Part shown: in pieces, positions 45,883 through 53,026 of the stretch | How the letters are laid out: the number at the start of each line of letters is the position of its first letter | Numbering within the stretch: position 1 is the first letter of the stretch | Assembly: GCF_002283365.1 (NCBI RefSeq) | Contig: NZ_MQWD01000010.1 | Coordinates: 1 to 64,000 of the forward strand | DNA: 64,000 bases | Direction of reading: 5' to 3' | Origin: Rubrivirga marina | Lineage (GTDB): Bacteria; Bacteroidota; Rhodothermia; Rhodothermales; Rubricoccaceae | Notes under the pieces: generated by a model | What the model was told of the DNA's origin: nothing | Databases searched by the model: none | The model's input: the letters and a program-made list of their open reading frames with translations, nothing else | Translations under genes and position numbers: made by a program

Positions 45883-45978
45883 TCAGTGTGGGTGAAGTGA
45901 GGGTAGCGGACCGACCGGCGCGAAATCTCGCAGGAGCGATGACGCTCCCCGCCTCTCCGAGCGGAGCCTGACGCTCAG
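45883..45978 (-). CDS. Short conserved leader frame of the nuclease cassette (31 aa)
   Basis: Begins at CTG overlapping the integrase-tail stop and reads LSVRLRSERRGASSLLRDFA and eleven further residues, ending 5 bp before the nuclease ATG. The first 21 codons match the leader of the STAND cassette (SVRLRSE...LRD-Y/F-AP). The DNA also has GAGCG and CGCTC flanking GAGCCTGA in both copies. The lack of a standard start codon argues for caution; it may be a recombination or regulatory element instead. Confidence 0.35.
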   Translation of the reverse strand: MSVRLRSERRGASSLLRDFAPVGPLPSLHPH

Positions 45979-46076
45979 AGCCCGATGCCCTCGGAGGCTT
46001 TGTCGTCGAAAGGGCGTCCCTCGCGGACGTACTCGGTGAGCATGGCTGCGCGCTTGTGCCGGGTCTGCTTCTGGAT
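45975..46076 (-). pseudogene. Integrase 3'-end tail (array copy C)
   Basis: 102 bp matching the integrase end at about 85% by hand count. It reads IQKQTRHKRAAMLTEYVREG, then RPFDDKASEGIGL and stop. Many differences are synonymous or conservative, so it derives from a related but different integrase allele rather than a recent copy of the resident one. Similarity continues for about six more bases (GGCCCG on the plus strand) than in copies A and B. Confidence 0.85.
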
Positions 46077-46215
46077 GGCCCGTCAGCCTTAGTGTCGTCA
46101 TAACCATGCTCTTCTCTCGCCCCAACTGATTGCGTCCTGCCTCCCAATCGGCCCCGCCTGCCAGACGGGCGACGGGTGCATCCCTATCGGCGACTTCCCC
46201 GAGGCCCCCTATAAG

Positions 46216-47502
46216 TCAGGGCGGTGCATCCGACAGCGGGGATCCCCCCTCGACGGACTGTCCGTCGTAGGTCCCGTGCTCAAAGTACTCGCTCAGCCAG
46301 TTTGCATTCCCCCTCGGCCTCGCGAACCCTTCGATCCCCCACAGGTGGTCCAGGTGGCGCTGGACCAGCCCCGGGATGAGTTGCGCTCCGTAGAACATCG
46401 TCGCTCCTTTCCGGTGGAGAATCTGCTCATCCTCGTCGTCACGATTGATCCACGTCGGTTCTCGGAGCTGGCCCGTGTGAAGGAGCCCGTTACGCATCTC
46501 AGCCACGTGGTTCGCTCGTTTTTTGGCGTCCGAGCCGTCCGGGAGGTTCGAGAGCCCGTAGTGAACCACGTACCGACGGACGAGCGGGCCGAGACCGGGT
46601 GCGCCCCAGTCCTCCACCTTCTGTCGGAAGCGGGATTTCCGGGCGCTTGACAGGTCCGTGCGTGCGTCGACCACCGCTCGGAGCTCGTCTCGCAGGTCCT
46701 CGGCAACGGGCTCGTCCGGCTCCGGGGGCGCCTGGGCACCGATGTCACGGACCGCGTTCTCGAGGGCGACGGAACCCATTGCGGCTCTGACTTCGGCCTC
46801 GACCGAGTCGACCGCCTGGAGGTACAGGAGGAACGCGGTGCGCCTCTCCGGCGGCACGAGGTTCGGACGGTGCTCCCAGGCCACCCAAGCGGCCCTGTGC
46901 AACTCAAACTCCTCAACGACGGGTGCGCTGACGCGGGGCAAGACGTACCGTCCCGCGTCGGACGGTAGCATCACGCGGCGTCCAGTGAGGTAGCTCAAAA
47001 TCTGGAGGAGGTCCCAGATCGCTCCCATCGGCCTCTCGTCGGGTAGGTGCGGCACACCCAGTAGCGCCTCACCTTCAGAGTCGGTCTCGGCAGTGGCCGT
47101 GACCAGCGGCTGCCTCATCACCGTGCTGTTGAGAGATAGGTAGAGAGGCAGGCGGGGCTCCTCGAACCGAATCGTGAAGGGGCCGACGTGCCACGGCTGC
47201 CCTGTCGTAGACGGGTGGGCTTGCAGGTTGCCGAGTTCGTAGCGGGGCACTGGGATGACAGCTGAGTCCCTGCCGGGACGCGTTTTCGGCGCATGTGGGT
47301 CCCGACTTCCTTTTCCTCTCGTGTTGTAGAAGAGCAGTCGCTCGCCGGGAGGAGACGCGAGCGCGTCCGCGGCCGCAACGCCTTCGAGCGGGTCGTACCG
47401 CCGGCTCCGGCGGGCGAAGGCGTGGCGCAGATCGGACTGGGTTGGAAACGGAGTGTCGGATGCAGTACCAACTACCGGAGGCCACAGCCACTCATCCATC
47501 AC
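46216..47502 (-). CDS. Putative HEPN-like protein (phage defence candidate)
   Basis: 428 residues from MMDEWLWPPVV; its start overlaps the end of the Lit-like gene by 11 bp. The C-terminal third contains HVAEMRNGLLHTGQL, an R-N-x3-H pattern typical of HEPN ribonuclease domains, inside a helical region. The N-terminal ~180 residues are beta-rich (WHVGPFTIRFEEPRLPLYLS), as in ApeA-type proteins where a sensor domain precedes HEPN. If this is correct, it would be an abortive-infection RNase. The assignment rests on one motif. Confidence 0.5.
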   Translation of the reverse strand: MMDEWLWPPVVGTASDTPFPTQSDLRHAFARRSRRYDPLEGVAAADALASPPGERLLFYNTRGKGSRDPHAPKTRPGRDSAVIPVPRYELGNLQAHPSTTGQPWHVGPFTIRFEEPRLPLYLSLNSTVMRQPLVTATAETDSEGEALLGVPHLPDERPMGAIWDLLQILSYLTGRRVMLPSDAGRYVLPRVSAPVVEEFELHRAAWVAWEHRPNLVPPERRTAFLLYLQAVDSVEAEVRAAMGSVALENAVRDIGAQAPPEPDEPVAEDLRDELRAVVDARTDLSSARKSRFRQKVEDWGAPGLGPLVRRYVVHYGLSNLPDGSDAKKRANHVAEMRNGLLHTGQLREPTWINRDDEDEQILHRKGATMFYGAQLIPGLVQRHLDHLWGIEGFARPRGNANWLSEYFEHGTYDGQSVEGGSPLSDAPP

Positions 47503-48502
47503 CCCCGATGCCCTCCTTCAACTCGTCCACCTCACGGACGAGCTGGCCGACCCACGCCTGAGCCGTCTCCGACTCCACGATCTCCGGCGGCCGCTCGGAC
47601 AGGGACAGGAACAGGGTGAGAGCGCACCCCGCCATCGTCCAGAGGTGGTCCTCTGGACCGACGGCCTCCGGGTCGAGGAACCCGAGCGCGTGGAGGAGCC
47701 GGTCGTCGAGGTCGGGGTGCCTCGACTGGCTCAGGCGCGACCCGCCGTGCCGCTCGCGGTCGTTCTTGCTCTCGACGGCGAGGAAGAGGAGCGCGCAGTG
47801 CGCGACGACGACCCCCGCCCTACGGGTGCGCGCCTCCCTACCGTCGTCGCCGTCGAGCAGGGCCTCGCGGGCGAACACGTCGGCCTCGGCCTCGACCGCC
47901 TTCGCCTCCTCCAACGACCGATCGCCAGCCTCCCACAGGTGATCGAGAGTCACGTGAGCGTACTCGTGGAGCAGGACGTAGACAGCGGCCGCCACATACA
48001 GGCCGTTTGCCTTCGCCACGTAGTCTATTCCGTCTCCAGGCACGGGCCGTCCGGGCCGTGGCCACTCCTGTCTCCAGGCCGGAGTGGTTTCGCGCGCGTC
48101 GAACGCCCAACCGAAGGCGGCCTCCGCCGCTCGTACGAGTCGGTTCCGGACGGCGGGGTTGGGATGCTCCGGGACCCCACGCTGCGCCCGCCGGTGGACC
48201 TCCTGGTCGAGGACGACCATCGCGAAGGCGATTGCCCAGAGATACTGGAGGAAGGGTTCGTGGAGTTCGATCCGCGCCGGCACCCCATCCTCATAACGGA
48301 CCCGCGGCGTCTCCAACGGGCGGGGCTCGACGTCGAATTGGATGGCCGGCGAGAGCACCCCGCCCTCGACATCCGTCTGGTACTGGCAGAGGAGGAACGG
48401 CCGGGCGCGTTCGAAGCCGTGCAGGACGTTCCCGTTGAGCTCCGAGATGGGGAGGAGAGAGGCCACACCTTCGCCGTCTGTCCCAGGGTTGAGGGTGTTC
48501 AT
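47492..48502 (-). CDS. Lit/U49-like zinc metallopeptidase
   Basis: 336 residues. The motif VYVLLHEYAHVTLDHLWE (HExxH, ~residue 177) followed 25 residues later by EAEADVFA gives a metallopeptidase site; HEYAH recalls the phage-exclusion protease Lit (family U49), which cleaves elongation factor Tu upon phage infection. The ATG overlaps the integrase TGA (ATGA), so it is translated from the integrase message. The next gene overlaps by 11 bp. The Lit relationship is inferred from the motif and context. Confidence 0.6.
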   Translation of the reverse strand: MNTLNPGTDGEGVASLLPISELNGNVLHGFERARPFLLCQYQTDVEGGVLSPAIQFDVEPRPLETPRVRYEDGVPARIELHEPFLQYLWAIAFAMVVLDQEVHRRAQRGVPEHPNPAVRNRLVRAAEAAFGWAFDARETTPAWRQEWPRPGRPVPGDGIDYVAKANGLYVAAAVYVLLHEYAHVTLDHLWEAGDRSLEEAKAVEAEADVFAREALLDGDDGREARTRRAGVVVAHCALLFLAVESKNDRERHGGSRLSQSRHPDLDDRLLHALGFLDPEAVGPEDHLWTMAGCALTLFLSLSERPPEIVESETAQAWVGQLVREVDELKEGIGGDG

Positions 48503-49587
48503 AGCCCGATCCCCTCGCTGGCGTTGTCGTCAAAGAGCCGACCCTCGCGGACGTACTCGGCGAGCATGGCGGCCGACTTGTGCCGGGTCTGCTTCTGGAT
48601 GGCCCGGTCGGGCTTCCCCGCGCGGGCGGCCGTCGTCGCGAACCCCGCCCTCAGCGAGTGCCCGGCGTACAGGGCCGGGTCGAGTCCCGCGGACTCCGCG
48701 CGCTCCTTGACGACGTTCGCCACGGTCCGCCCCGTGACAGCCTTACGCCCCAGCCGGCCCCACCGGTCAACGCCTCGGAACACGGGCCCCGAGAGGGGGG
48801 AGGGCCGCCCCTGGTCGGCGAGCGCCCCGCTCGCGGCGGCCACGTACGACCGGACCGCCCGGACGGGGCACGTCTCGGCGTGGTCGCCGTAAGCGACACC
48901 CACGACTTGGCCCGCCCCCTCCTGGTCGCTCTTCGACTTGGGGATCAGGAGCCTCAAGCCCTCCGGCGTGTACGAAACGTCCTCCAGGCGGACGGCGGCG
49001 AGCTCGCTCCGCCGGAGCGCGGCGGCGAACCCGAGGAGGAGCATCGCCTTGTCCCGCCTCGCCCGGAGCATCACGCCCGGCGCCGTGTCGTCGGGGAACG
49101 CCGTCGCCAGCCGCACGGCCTCGTCGCAGACGGCCGCCATCTGGACGACGTCGGCGGCCAGGGCCGGGGCCACCTTCCGACGGGCGACCCCGAGCTGGCG
49201 GACGACGCCCGCCCACACCGAGTGGAGCGGTTCTCTCGACCGCGACGCCGGGGTCTCGAGCCCAGCCAGCTTGTGAGCTTGGCTGATCGCGGCGAGCCGG
49301 CGCTCGAGCGTGGCCACCTTCAGCGGGGCCGTCGGCCGCCCGCGGTCGTCGTCGGGCCCGGCCTCGGCGCGGCTCGCTATATATAAGGCGACGGTCTCTG
49401 GCGTCGCCGGCATGGCCAAGACCGAGCGCTCATCACACCAGCCCGCGAAGTCGGCCCAGTCCGAGCGGTAGGCCCGGAGCGTGGCGTCGGACCGGGAGGC
49501 CTCCGCGAACCGCCGGGCGGCCTCCGCGTCGGCCTGGAGCGGGGAGGGGACATGGCTCCGGCGCGGGGCCGGGAGAGACTCGCTCAT
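48499..49587 (-). CDS. Tyrosine recombinase/integrase of the cassette array
   Basis: 362 residues. The N-terminal SAM-like domain (DATLRAYRSDWADFAGWCDE) is followed by the catalytic domain: Arg in FAAALRRSELAAV (~190), Lys in IPKSKSD, HSLRAGFATT (H-x-x-R, ~310), RHKS (~335) and the nucleophile in LAEYVREG (~343). The start overlaps the stop of the preceding gene (ATGA) and its stop overlaps the next start (ATGA). Its last 102 bp recur three times downstream between defence genes, so the gene's own 3' end appears to be the attachment site used to insert cassettes. The gene is intact and probably active. Confidence 0.92.
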   Translation of the reverse strand: MSESLPAPRRSHVPSPLQADAEAARRFAEASRSDATLRAYRSDWADFAGWCDERSVLAMPATPETVALYIASRAEAGPDDDRGRPTAPLKVATLERRLAAISQAHKLAGLETPASRSREPLHSVWAGVVRQLGVARRKVAPALAADVVQMAAVCDEAVRLATAFPDDTAPGVMLRARRDKAMLLLGFAAALRRSELAAVRLEDVSYTPEGLRLLIPKSKSDQEGAGQVVGVAYGDHAETCPVRAVRSYVAAASGALADQGRPSPLSGPVFRGVDRWGRLGRKAVTGRTVANVVKERAESAGLDPALYAGHSLRAGFATTAARAGKPDRAIQKQTRHKSAAMLAEYVREGRLFDDNASEGIGL

Positions 49588-50969
49588 GTCGGAGACGACG
49601 CGCCGGTGAGGAGGGACGGACGGGGTTTCCGAGGGAACCGCTGGACGCCCAGATCAAGGTCCTCGCGCTCTGCCCACGCGTCGAAGTCGACCTGGACGCG
49701 CGCCTCCTCGCCGTCAATCCAAATCGCCGACTCGAACATGAGGTCGATGAGTCCGGCGGTCTCGTCGTCGTACTGAGCGAGGAGCGCCCCCGGGGTCTCG
49801 AGTGTGACCCGTGAGGGGGCTCCGTCCGGTCCCCTCGGCGTCCGTGTGACGTACGGTTCGAACAGGTCCCCGTAGACCGTCTGGGCCAGGAGGTTGTAGC
49901 GGAAGAGCGGGATCGCGGCGTTGAGGACGGCCTCGTCCGTTTCGGCTTCGGCCAGCGCCCGGTTCAACTCCGGATCGTCGACCTCCAGAACGAGCGGAGT
50001 AGGGTTCTCGCTCGACCGGACAAACGCGCTCGGGGGCGTCATCCCACGCACGCGGAGGTTCTCGTCGAGGATCTCACGCAGTCGACGCATCTTCTCACCG
50101 AACGGCATGTCCGGGGCGGCGCGGATCGCCGGGATCCCCGCGTCGATTCGTTCTCGCATCTCCCTCCGCTGGTCCTCATCGAACGCGTAGTTCATGAGCG
50201 CTGCGACGCCATCGAAGCCGCTCATCAGCGTCTCGATGCAGTCGAAGCCGAACACGTTCTCCGCGAGGGAGATCGATCGGACCGTCTCGATCAGGCCGGC
50301 CGTGTGCTGGAGCACCTCGTCGTGCGTCCACCGGACCACTTCCACCTTCCGGTCCGAACGGCGGACGTTCCGGAAGATGACGGTATCCTCGTGGACCTCG
50401 TAGCCGTGTGAGCCGGCGTGAGAGACGGCGTTGCGCACCACCGGGTCGTAGTGTTGGAAAAGGTCCCAGCCCTCGTTGTCCCGTCGGATCCTGCTCCGGG
50501 CGTACTCCACCTTCCCCAACTCCGTCGACCCCAGGTTCGCCACCTCGATCCCGTCGAAGGTCCCCTCGATGAACTGGTAGCTCGCGGACACCAGAGTCGC
50601 GTAGGGGTCGAACAGGTCACCGACGACATCCCGGTAGACCCGGACGAGCTCGTTGCTCCGCGCGGCAACGTCGTCGTCGAGGAATGCCCCTACAAAGGAG
50701 CTATAGACGCGGGCCGCATGAGTCCGTGCGCGGTTCTTGACCGCCACCCACGGCAGGAAGACCCGCTGCAGGTAACCGGTCTCGTCGCGCTGGCGCGCCT
50801 CGTGGAGAAGTCCGAGCAGGAAGTGGATGTTGTCAGACCGCTCAGCGAGGTCGCCAAGCGGCATGAGCAGAGCACGCTGGATATCAGCAGCGACCTCCGG
50901 GTCGTCCTGAGACGAGCGGAGGTAGAGGAGCCCGTCAAGCTCGAGGAGAGAGTGTGGCGCCGAAGGCAT
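49584..50969 (-). CDS. Hypothetical protein coupled to the integrase
   Basis: 461 residues. Mostly helical, no recognised motif; it contains YDPVVRNAVSHAGSHGYEVH (an R-N-x3-H pattern, so a HEPN relationship is possible) and a helical C-terminal half. Its stop overlaps the integrase ATG, so the two are co-translated and it heads the operon. TCGATTTG on the minus strand at 50990-50983, 13 bp before the ATG, could be a -7 promoter element. It may be an integrase partner, or the youngest defence cargo. Confidence 0.55.
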   Translation of the reverse strand: MPSAPHSLLELDGLLYLRSSQDDPEVAADIQRALLMPLGDLAERSDNIHFLLGLLHEARQRDETGYLQRVFLPWVAVKNRARTHAARVYSSFVGAFLDDDVAARSNELVRVYRDVVGDLFDPYATLVSASYQFIEGTFDGIEVANLGSTELGKVEYARSRIRRDNEGWDLFQHYDPVVRNAVSHAGSHGYEVHEDTVIFRNVRRSDRKVEVVRWTHDEVLQHTAGLIETVRSISLAENVFGFDCIETLMSGFDGVAALMNYAFDEDQRREMRERIDAGIPAIRAAPDMPFGEKMRRLREILDENLRVRGMTPPSAFVRSSENPTPLVLEVDDPELNRALAEAETDEAVLNAAIPLFRYNLLAQTVYGDLFEPYVTRTPRGPDGAPSRVTLETPGALLAQYDDETAGLIDLMFESAIWIDGEEARVQVDFDAWAEREDLDLGVQRFPRKPRPSLLTGASSPT

Positions 50970-51538
50970 TAGCTGTTATTGCAAATCGACAAGCCCCATA
51001 TAGAATCCCATCGGGGAGCCGGAAGGTACGCCGTGTGGCGGCGTCGATTTCCGATAACGTCCCCTTATCGGAAGTCAGACACGACCGGCCTCGGCACGTC
51101 CGAAAAGCCGGAGCGCGCGAGGTTGATGGACGCCGATTCCTGAACGGGATCCCGAACGGCAAACGCTGCCATCAGGGCCGATCCGGTCTCGGCTTCTGCC
51201 GCGATGCGAAACCCGCCGTTTGCCGAACTGGGGAGGACCTTCCGGTGCAACGTCGAGCCCGATCGGCTGCCACTCCTGAGCAACCCCGGCGGGCGCTGGC
51301 TGCCGAGACCGAGCGCCGGTCGACGACCGGGGTGTGCATGAGGCGCCGTCGGACCGCGGCGTATCCTGTCGCGCACCGTGCCCGTCCCTCCCGTAGCTCA
51401 CCCCGTCCTTTCTTATGAGCGCCGTCGCGGTGCTCGGATGACCGCTTGGTCAGACCGCAGGGCCGGCCGCGTCGGGGAGGGTCGGGGCCTCGCCGGTCGG
51501 TGTCCAGCCCGCCGGCCTCTTTCCTGGCGGTCGGGCTG
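50970..51538. other. Intergenic region at the right edge of the array
   Basis: About 570 bp with no supported gene. The first 100 bp are relatively AT-rich and should hold the promoter of the leftward operon. An exact inverted repeat lies at 51049-51073 (separate entry). Open frames in the rest lack motifs. This is the boundary between the defence array and the stress-gene cargo. Confidence 0.4.
51049..51073. promoter_or_regulatory. Perfect 9-bp inverted repeat with 7-bp spacer
   Basis: TTCCGATAA-CGTCCCC-TTATCGGAA. Two readings fit. The arm and spacer lengths are those of a tyrosine-recombinase core site. The inner GATAA-N7-TTATC is also identical in its arms to the site just upstream of the OxyR-like gene (53969-53985), which points to a LysR-type regulator box. 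It lies 80 bp upstream of the leftward operon. Confidence 0.5.
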
Positions 51539-52057
51539 GTGCGTCGCGTGAGCCGTAGGTCGCAGGGGGGGCCGGGGCTGGGCGGCCGCGCCCTCCGCGT
51601 CGGCGTCGAGGCCGGCCTCCAGGTGGCCCTCCTCGGGGCCGTCCTGTGGGCGACCGGCCTCCCGTTCGTGTTCCCGAGCCTCGGCCCGACCGCCTTCGCC
51701 CTCGTCACGCGGTCGGGGACGGCCCCGGCCCGGGAGGTCCTCGGCGGCCACCTCTGTGGCCTCGCCGCCGGGCTCCTCGCCTACCACGCCCTCGCGCCCG
51801 GCCTCGCGATCACCGACGCGATCGGCCCGCTCTCCGCGGGCGGCCTCCGGCTCGCCGCGAGCGGGGCCCTCTCGGTCGCGCTCACGGCCGGGGCGATGGT
51901 CCGGCTCCGGGCCGTCCACGGCCCCGCCTGCGCGACGACGCTCATCGTCGCGCTCGGCGTGCTCCCCGGGCTCCGGGAGGCCGCCGTCATCGTGGCCGCG
52001 GTGGCCGGGATGTACGGGGCGCACGTGGCGTCCCGCGGGCGGCGGGCGCGCGGCTAG
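51539..52057 (+). CDS. HPP-family integral membrane protein
   Basis: 172 residues from the GTG at 51539 (51548 is also possible). Four hydrophobic segments are visible (VALLGAVLWATGLPFVFP, LCGLAAGLLAYHAL, LAASGALSVALTAGAMV, ACATTLIVALGVLP). FPSLGPTAFAL and VHGPACATTLIVALG match the HPP family (the latter replaces the name-giving HPP with HGP). The family is linked to nitrite or small-molecule transport in some organisms; the substrate here is unknown. Its stop overlaps the stop of the convergent pseudogene. Confidence 0.7.
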   Translation: MRRVSRRSQGGPGLGGRALRVGVEAGLQVALLGAVLWATGLPFVFPSLGPTAFALVTRSGTAPAREVLGGHLCGLAAGLLAYHALAPGLAITDAIGPLSAGGLRLAASGALSVALTAGAMVRLRAVHGPACATTLIVALGVLPGLREAAVIVAAVAGMYGAHVASRGRRARG

Positions 52058-52442
52058 GCGTCGGGGCCGAGGGCCCGCTCGACGAGCGCGAGGAGGTCGT
52101 CTTCCCCCGGCGTCACGCGGCCGTCGGCCGCGGCCACCCGGCGGAGGTCGGCGAGGACGCGGGCCCGGGCGCGCGGCCCTGCGCCGGCAGCCCCCGAGAG
52201 CGGTGCCGTCCGTGACGGGCCTCGGCGGCATCCGCGCTGCGATCCGGGGGTGTGGGGCCCCTCCGGTCCGTGTCGCTTCGCCCCGCGTCGGGAGCGACAG
52301 GGTCGCTGGCTGGGGGAGCATAGACCACCCACGACCGCCAATGTCGACGGGCGTAGAGGACCGCCCCCGCGGCCAAGGCGATGGGCAGGACGATCGCGAG
52401 GAGGGCCAGGGCGCTGAGGGCAGCGTAGAGGGGGGTCGGCAC
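52054..52442 (-). pseudogene. Frameshifted membrane protein with TerB-like tail
   Basis: One minus-strand frame from ATG 52442 gives a membrane anchor (YAALSALALLAIVLPIALAA, then GAVLYARRHW) and runs on as low-complexity sequence. A second frame ending at 52054 finishes with VLADLRRVAAADGRVTPGED, then DLLALVERALG, a TerB-like acidic helical motif. Joining the two by one frameshift in the GC-rich stretch around 52200-52260 gives a plausible single protein of about 125 residues. It may be a true pseudogene or a sequencing indel. Confidence 0.4.
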
Positions 52443-52498
52443 GGCTAGAGAGATCGGGTCGAGGGGGGCTCCACAGCAGGCGTACAGGGCACCGGGGG

Positions 52499-52642
52499 CT
52501 AGAGGACGGCTGTGCCCCGTGGGGGGCGCGCGGCGCGTCCGACCCCGCGGAGGCGCTCGCCCACCTGCCAGGCGAGGACGTAGAAGGAGATGAAGGCAGC
52601 GAGGCCAGCGGCCTCGAGAACCTGCGTGAGGGAGATCGACAT
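52499..52642 (-). CDS. Small single-pass membrane protein (47 aa)
   Basis: Starts MSISLTQVLEAAGLAAFISF, continues YVLAWQVGERLRG and has a basic tail. One transmembrane helix (residues ~8-27) is followed by positive charges, so the C terminus should face the cytoplasm. No neighbour explains it. Codon usage is like that of surrounding genes (GC-rich third positions). Unknown function. Confidence 0.4.
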   Translation of the reverse strand: MSISLTQVLEAAGLAAFISFYVLAWQVGERLRGVGRAARPPRGTAVL

Positions 52643-53026
52643 GGCGAGCGAGGCGAGGGGGAGCGGGCGGCAGGGGGCGTTGACGGGCCGGTGGCCTATT
52701 GGCCCCCCCGAGACCGGCGGCGCCTCAGCGTAGGCCGAGGTTCAGGGGCGTGCGCCCGTGGGATCACGGGGGCGTGAGGAGCGGGGAGGGCTCGTCATCG
52801 GTGCGGGGGTCCGCTGAGGTGTGAGTCGTGTAGCGCCGGAGATCACTATTCGTTTCATCTATTGTTTTCATGACGCGACAATCTTTGATTATCGGACGGC
52901 CACCTCACTCCCCACGCGCGACCGAACACCCCTCGACGCAGAGGGGCGCTCCCACACGCCGCGCCCGGGGCGCCCCCTTACTGGGCGGCCCTAGACCCCG
53001 GAGGGCACGGCGCCTAAGAGTGTCGG
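52643..53026. other. Intergenic stretch, nothing identified
   Basis: About 380 bp. It contains a short AT-rich island (about 52845-52900, with ATTCGTTTCATCTATTG and a GATTATCGGAC half-site like the OxyR-type box) in otherwise GC-rich sequence. No gene or clear hairpin terminator was recognised. Confidence 0.3.

Noticed and set aside
37727-48502. Classical integron attC sites
   Set aside because: No paired R/L boxes or imperfect attC palindromes were found; the shared sequence is the coding end of the integrase itself, and the recombinase lacks an obvious IntI-specific insert.
51446-51538. Longer start for the HPP-family gene
   Set aside because: The added residues are Arg/Pro/Gly-rich and precede the first membrane helix without adding family similarity.
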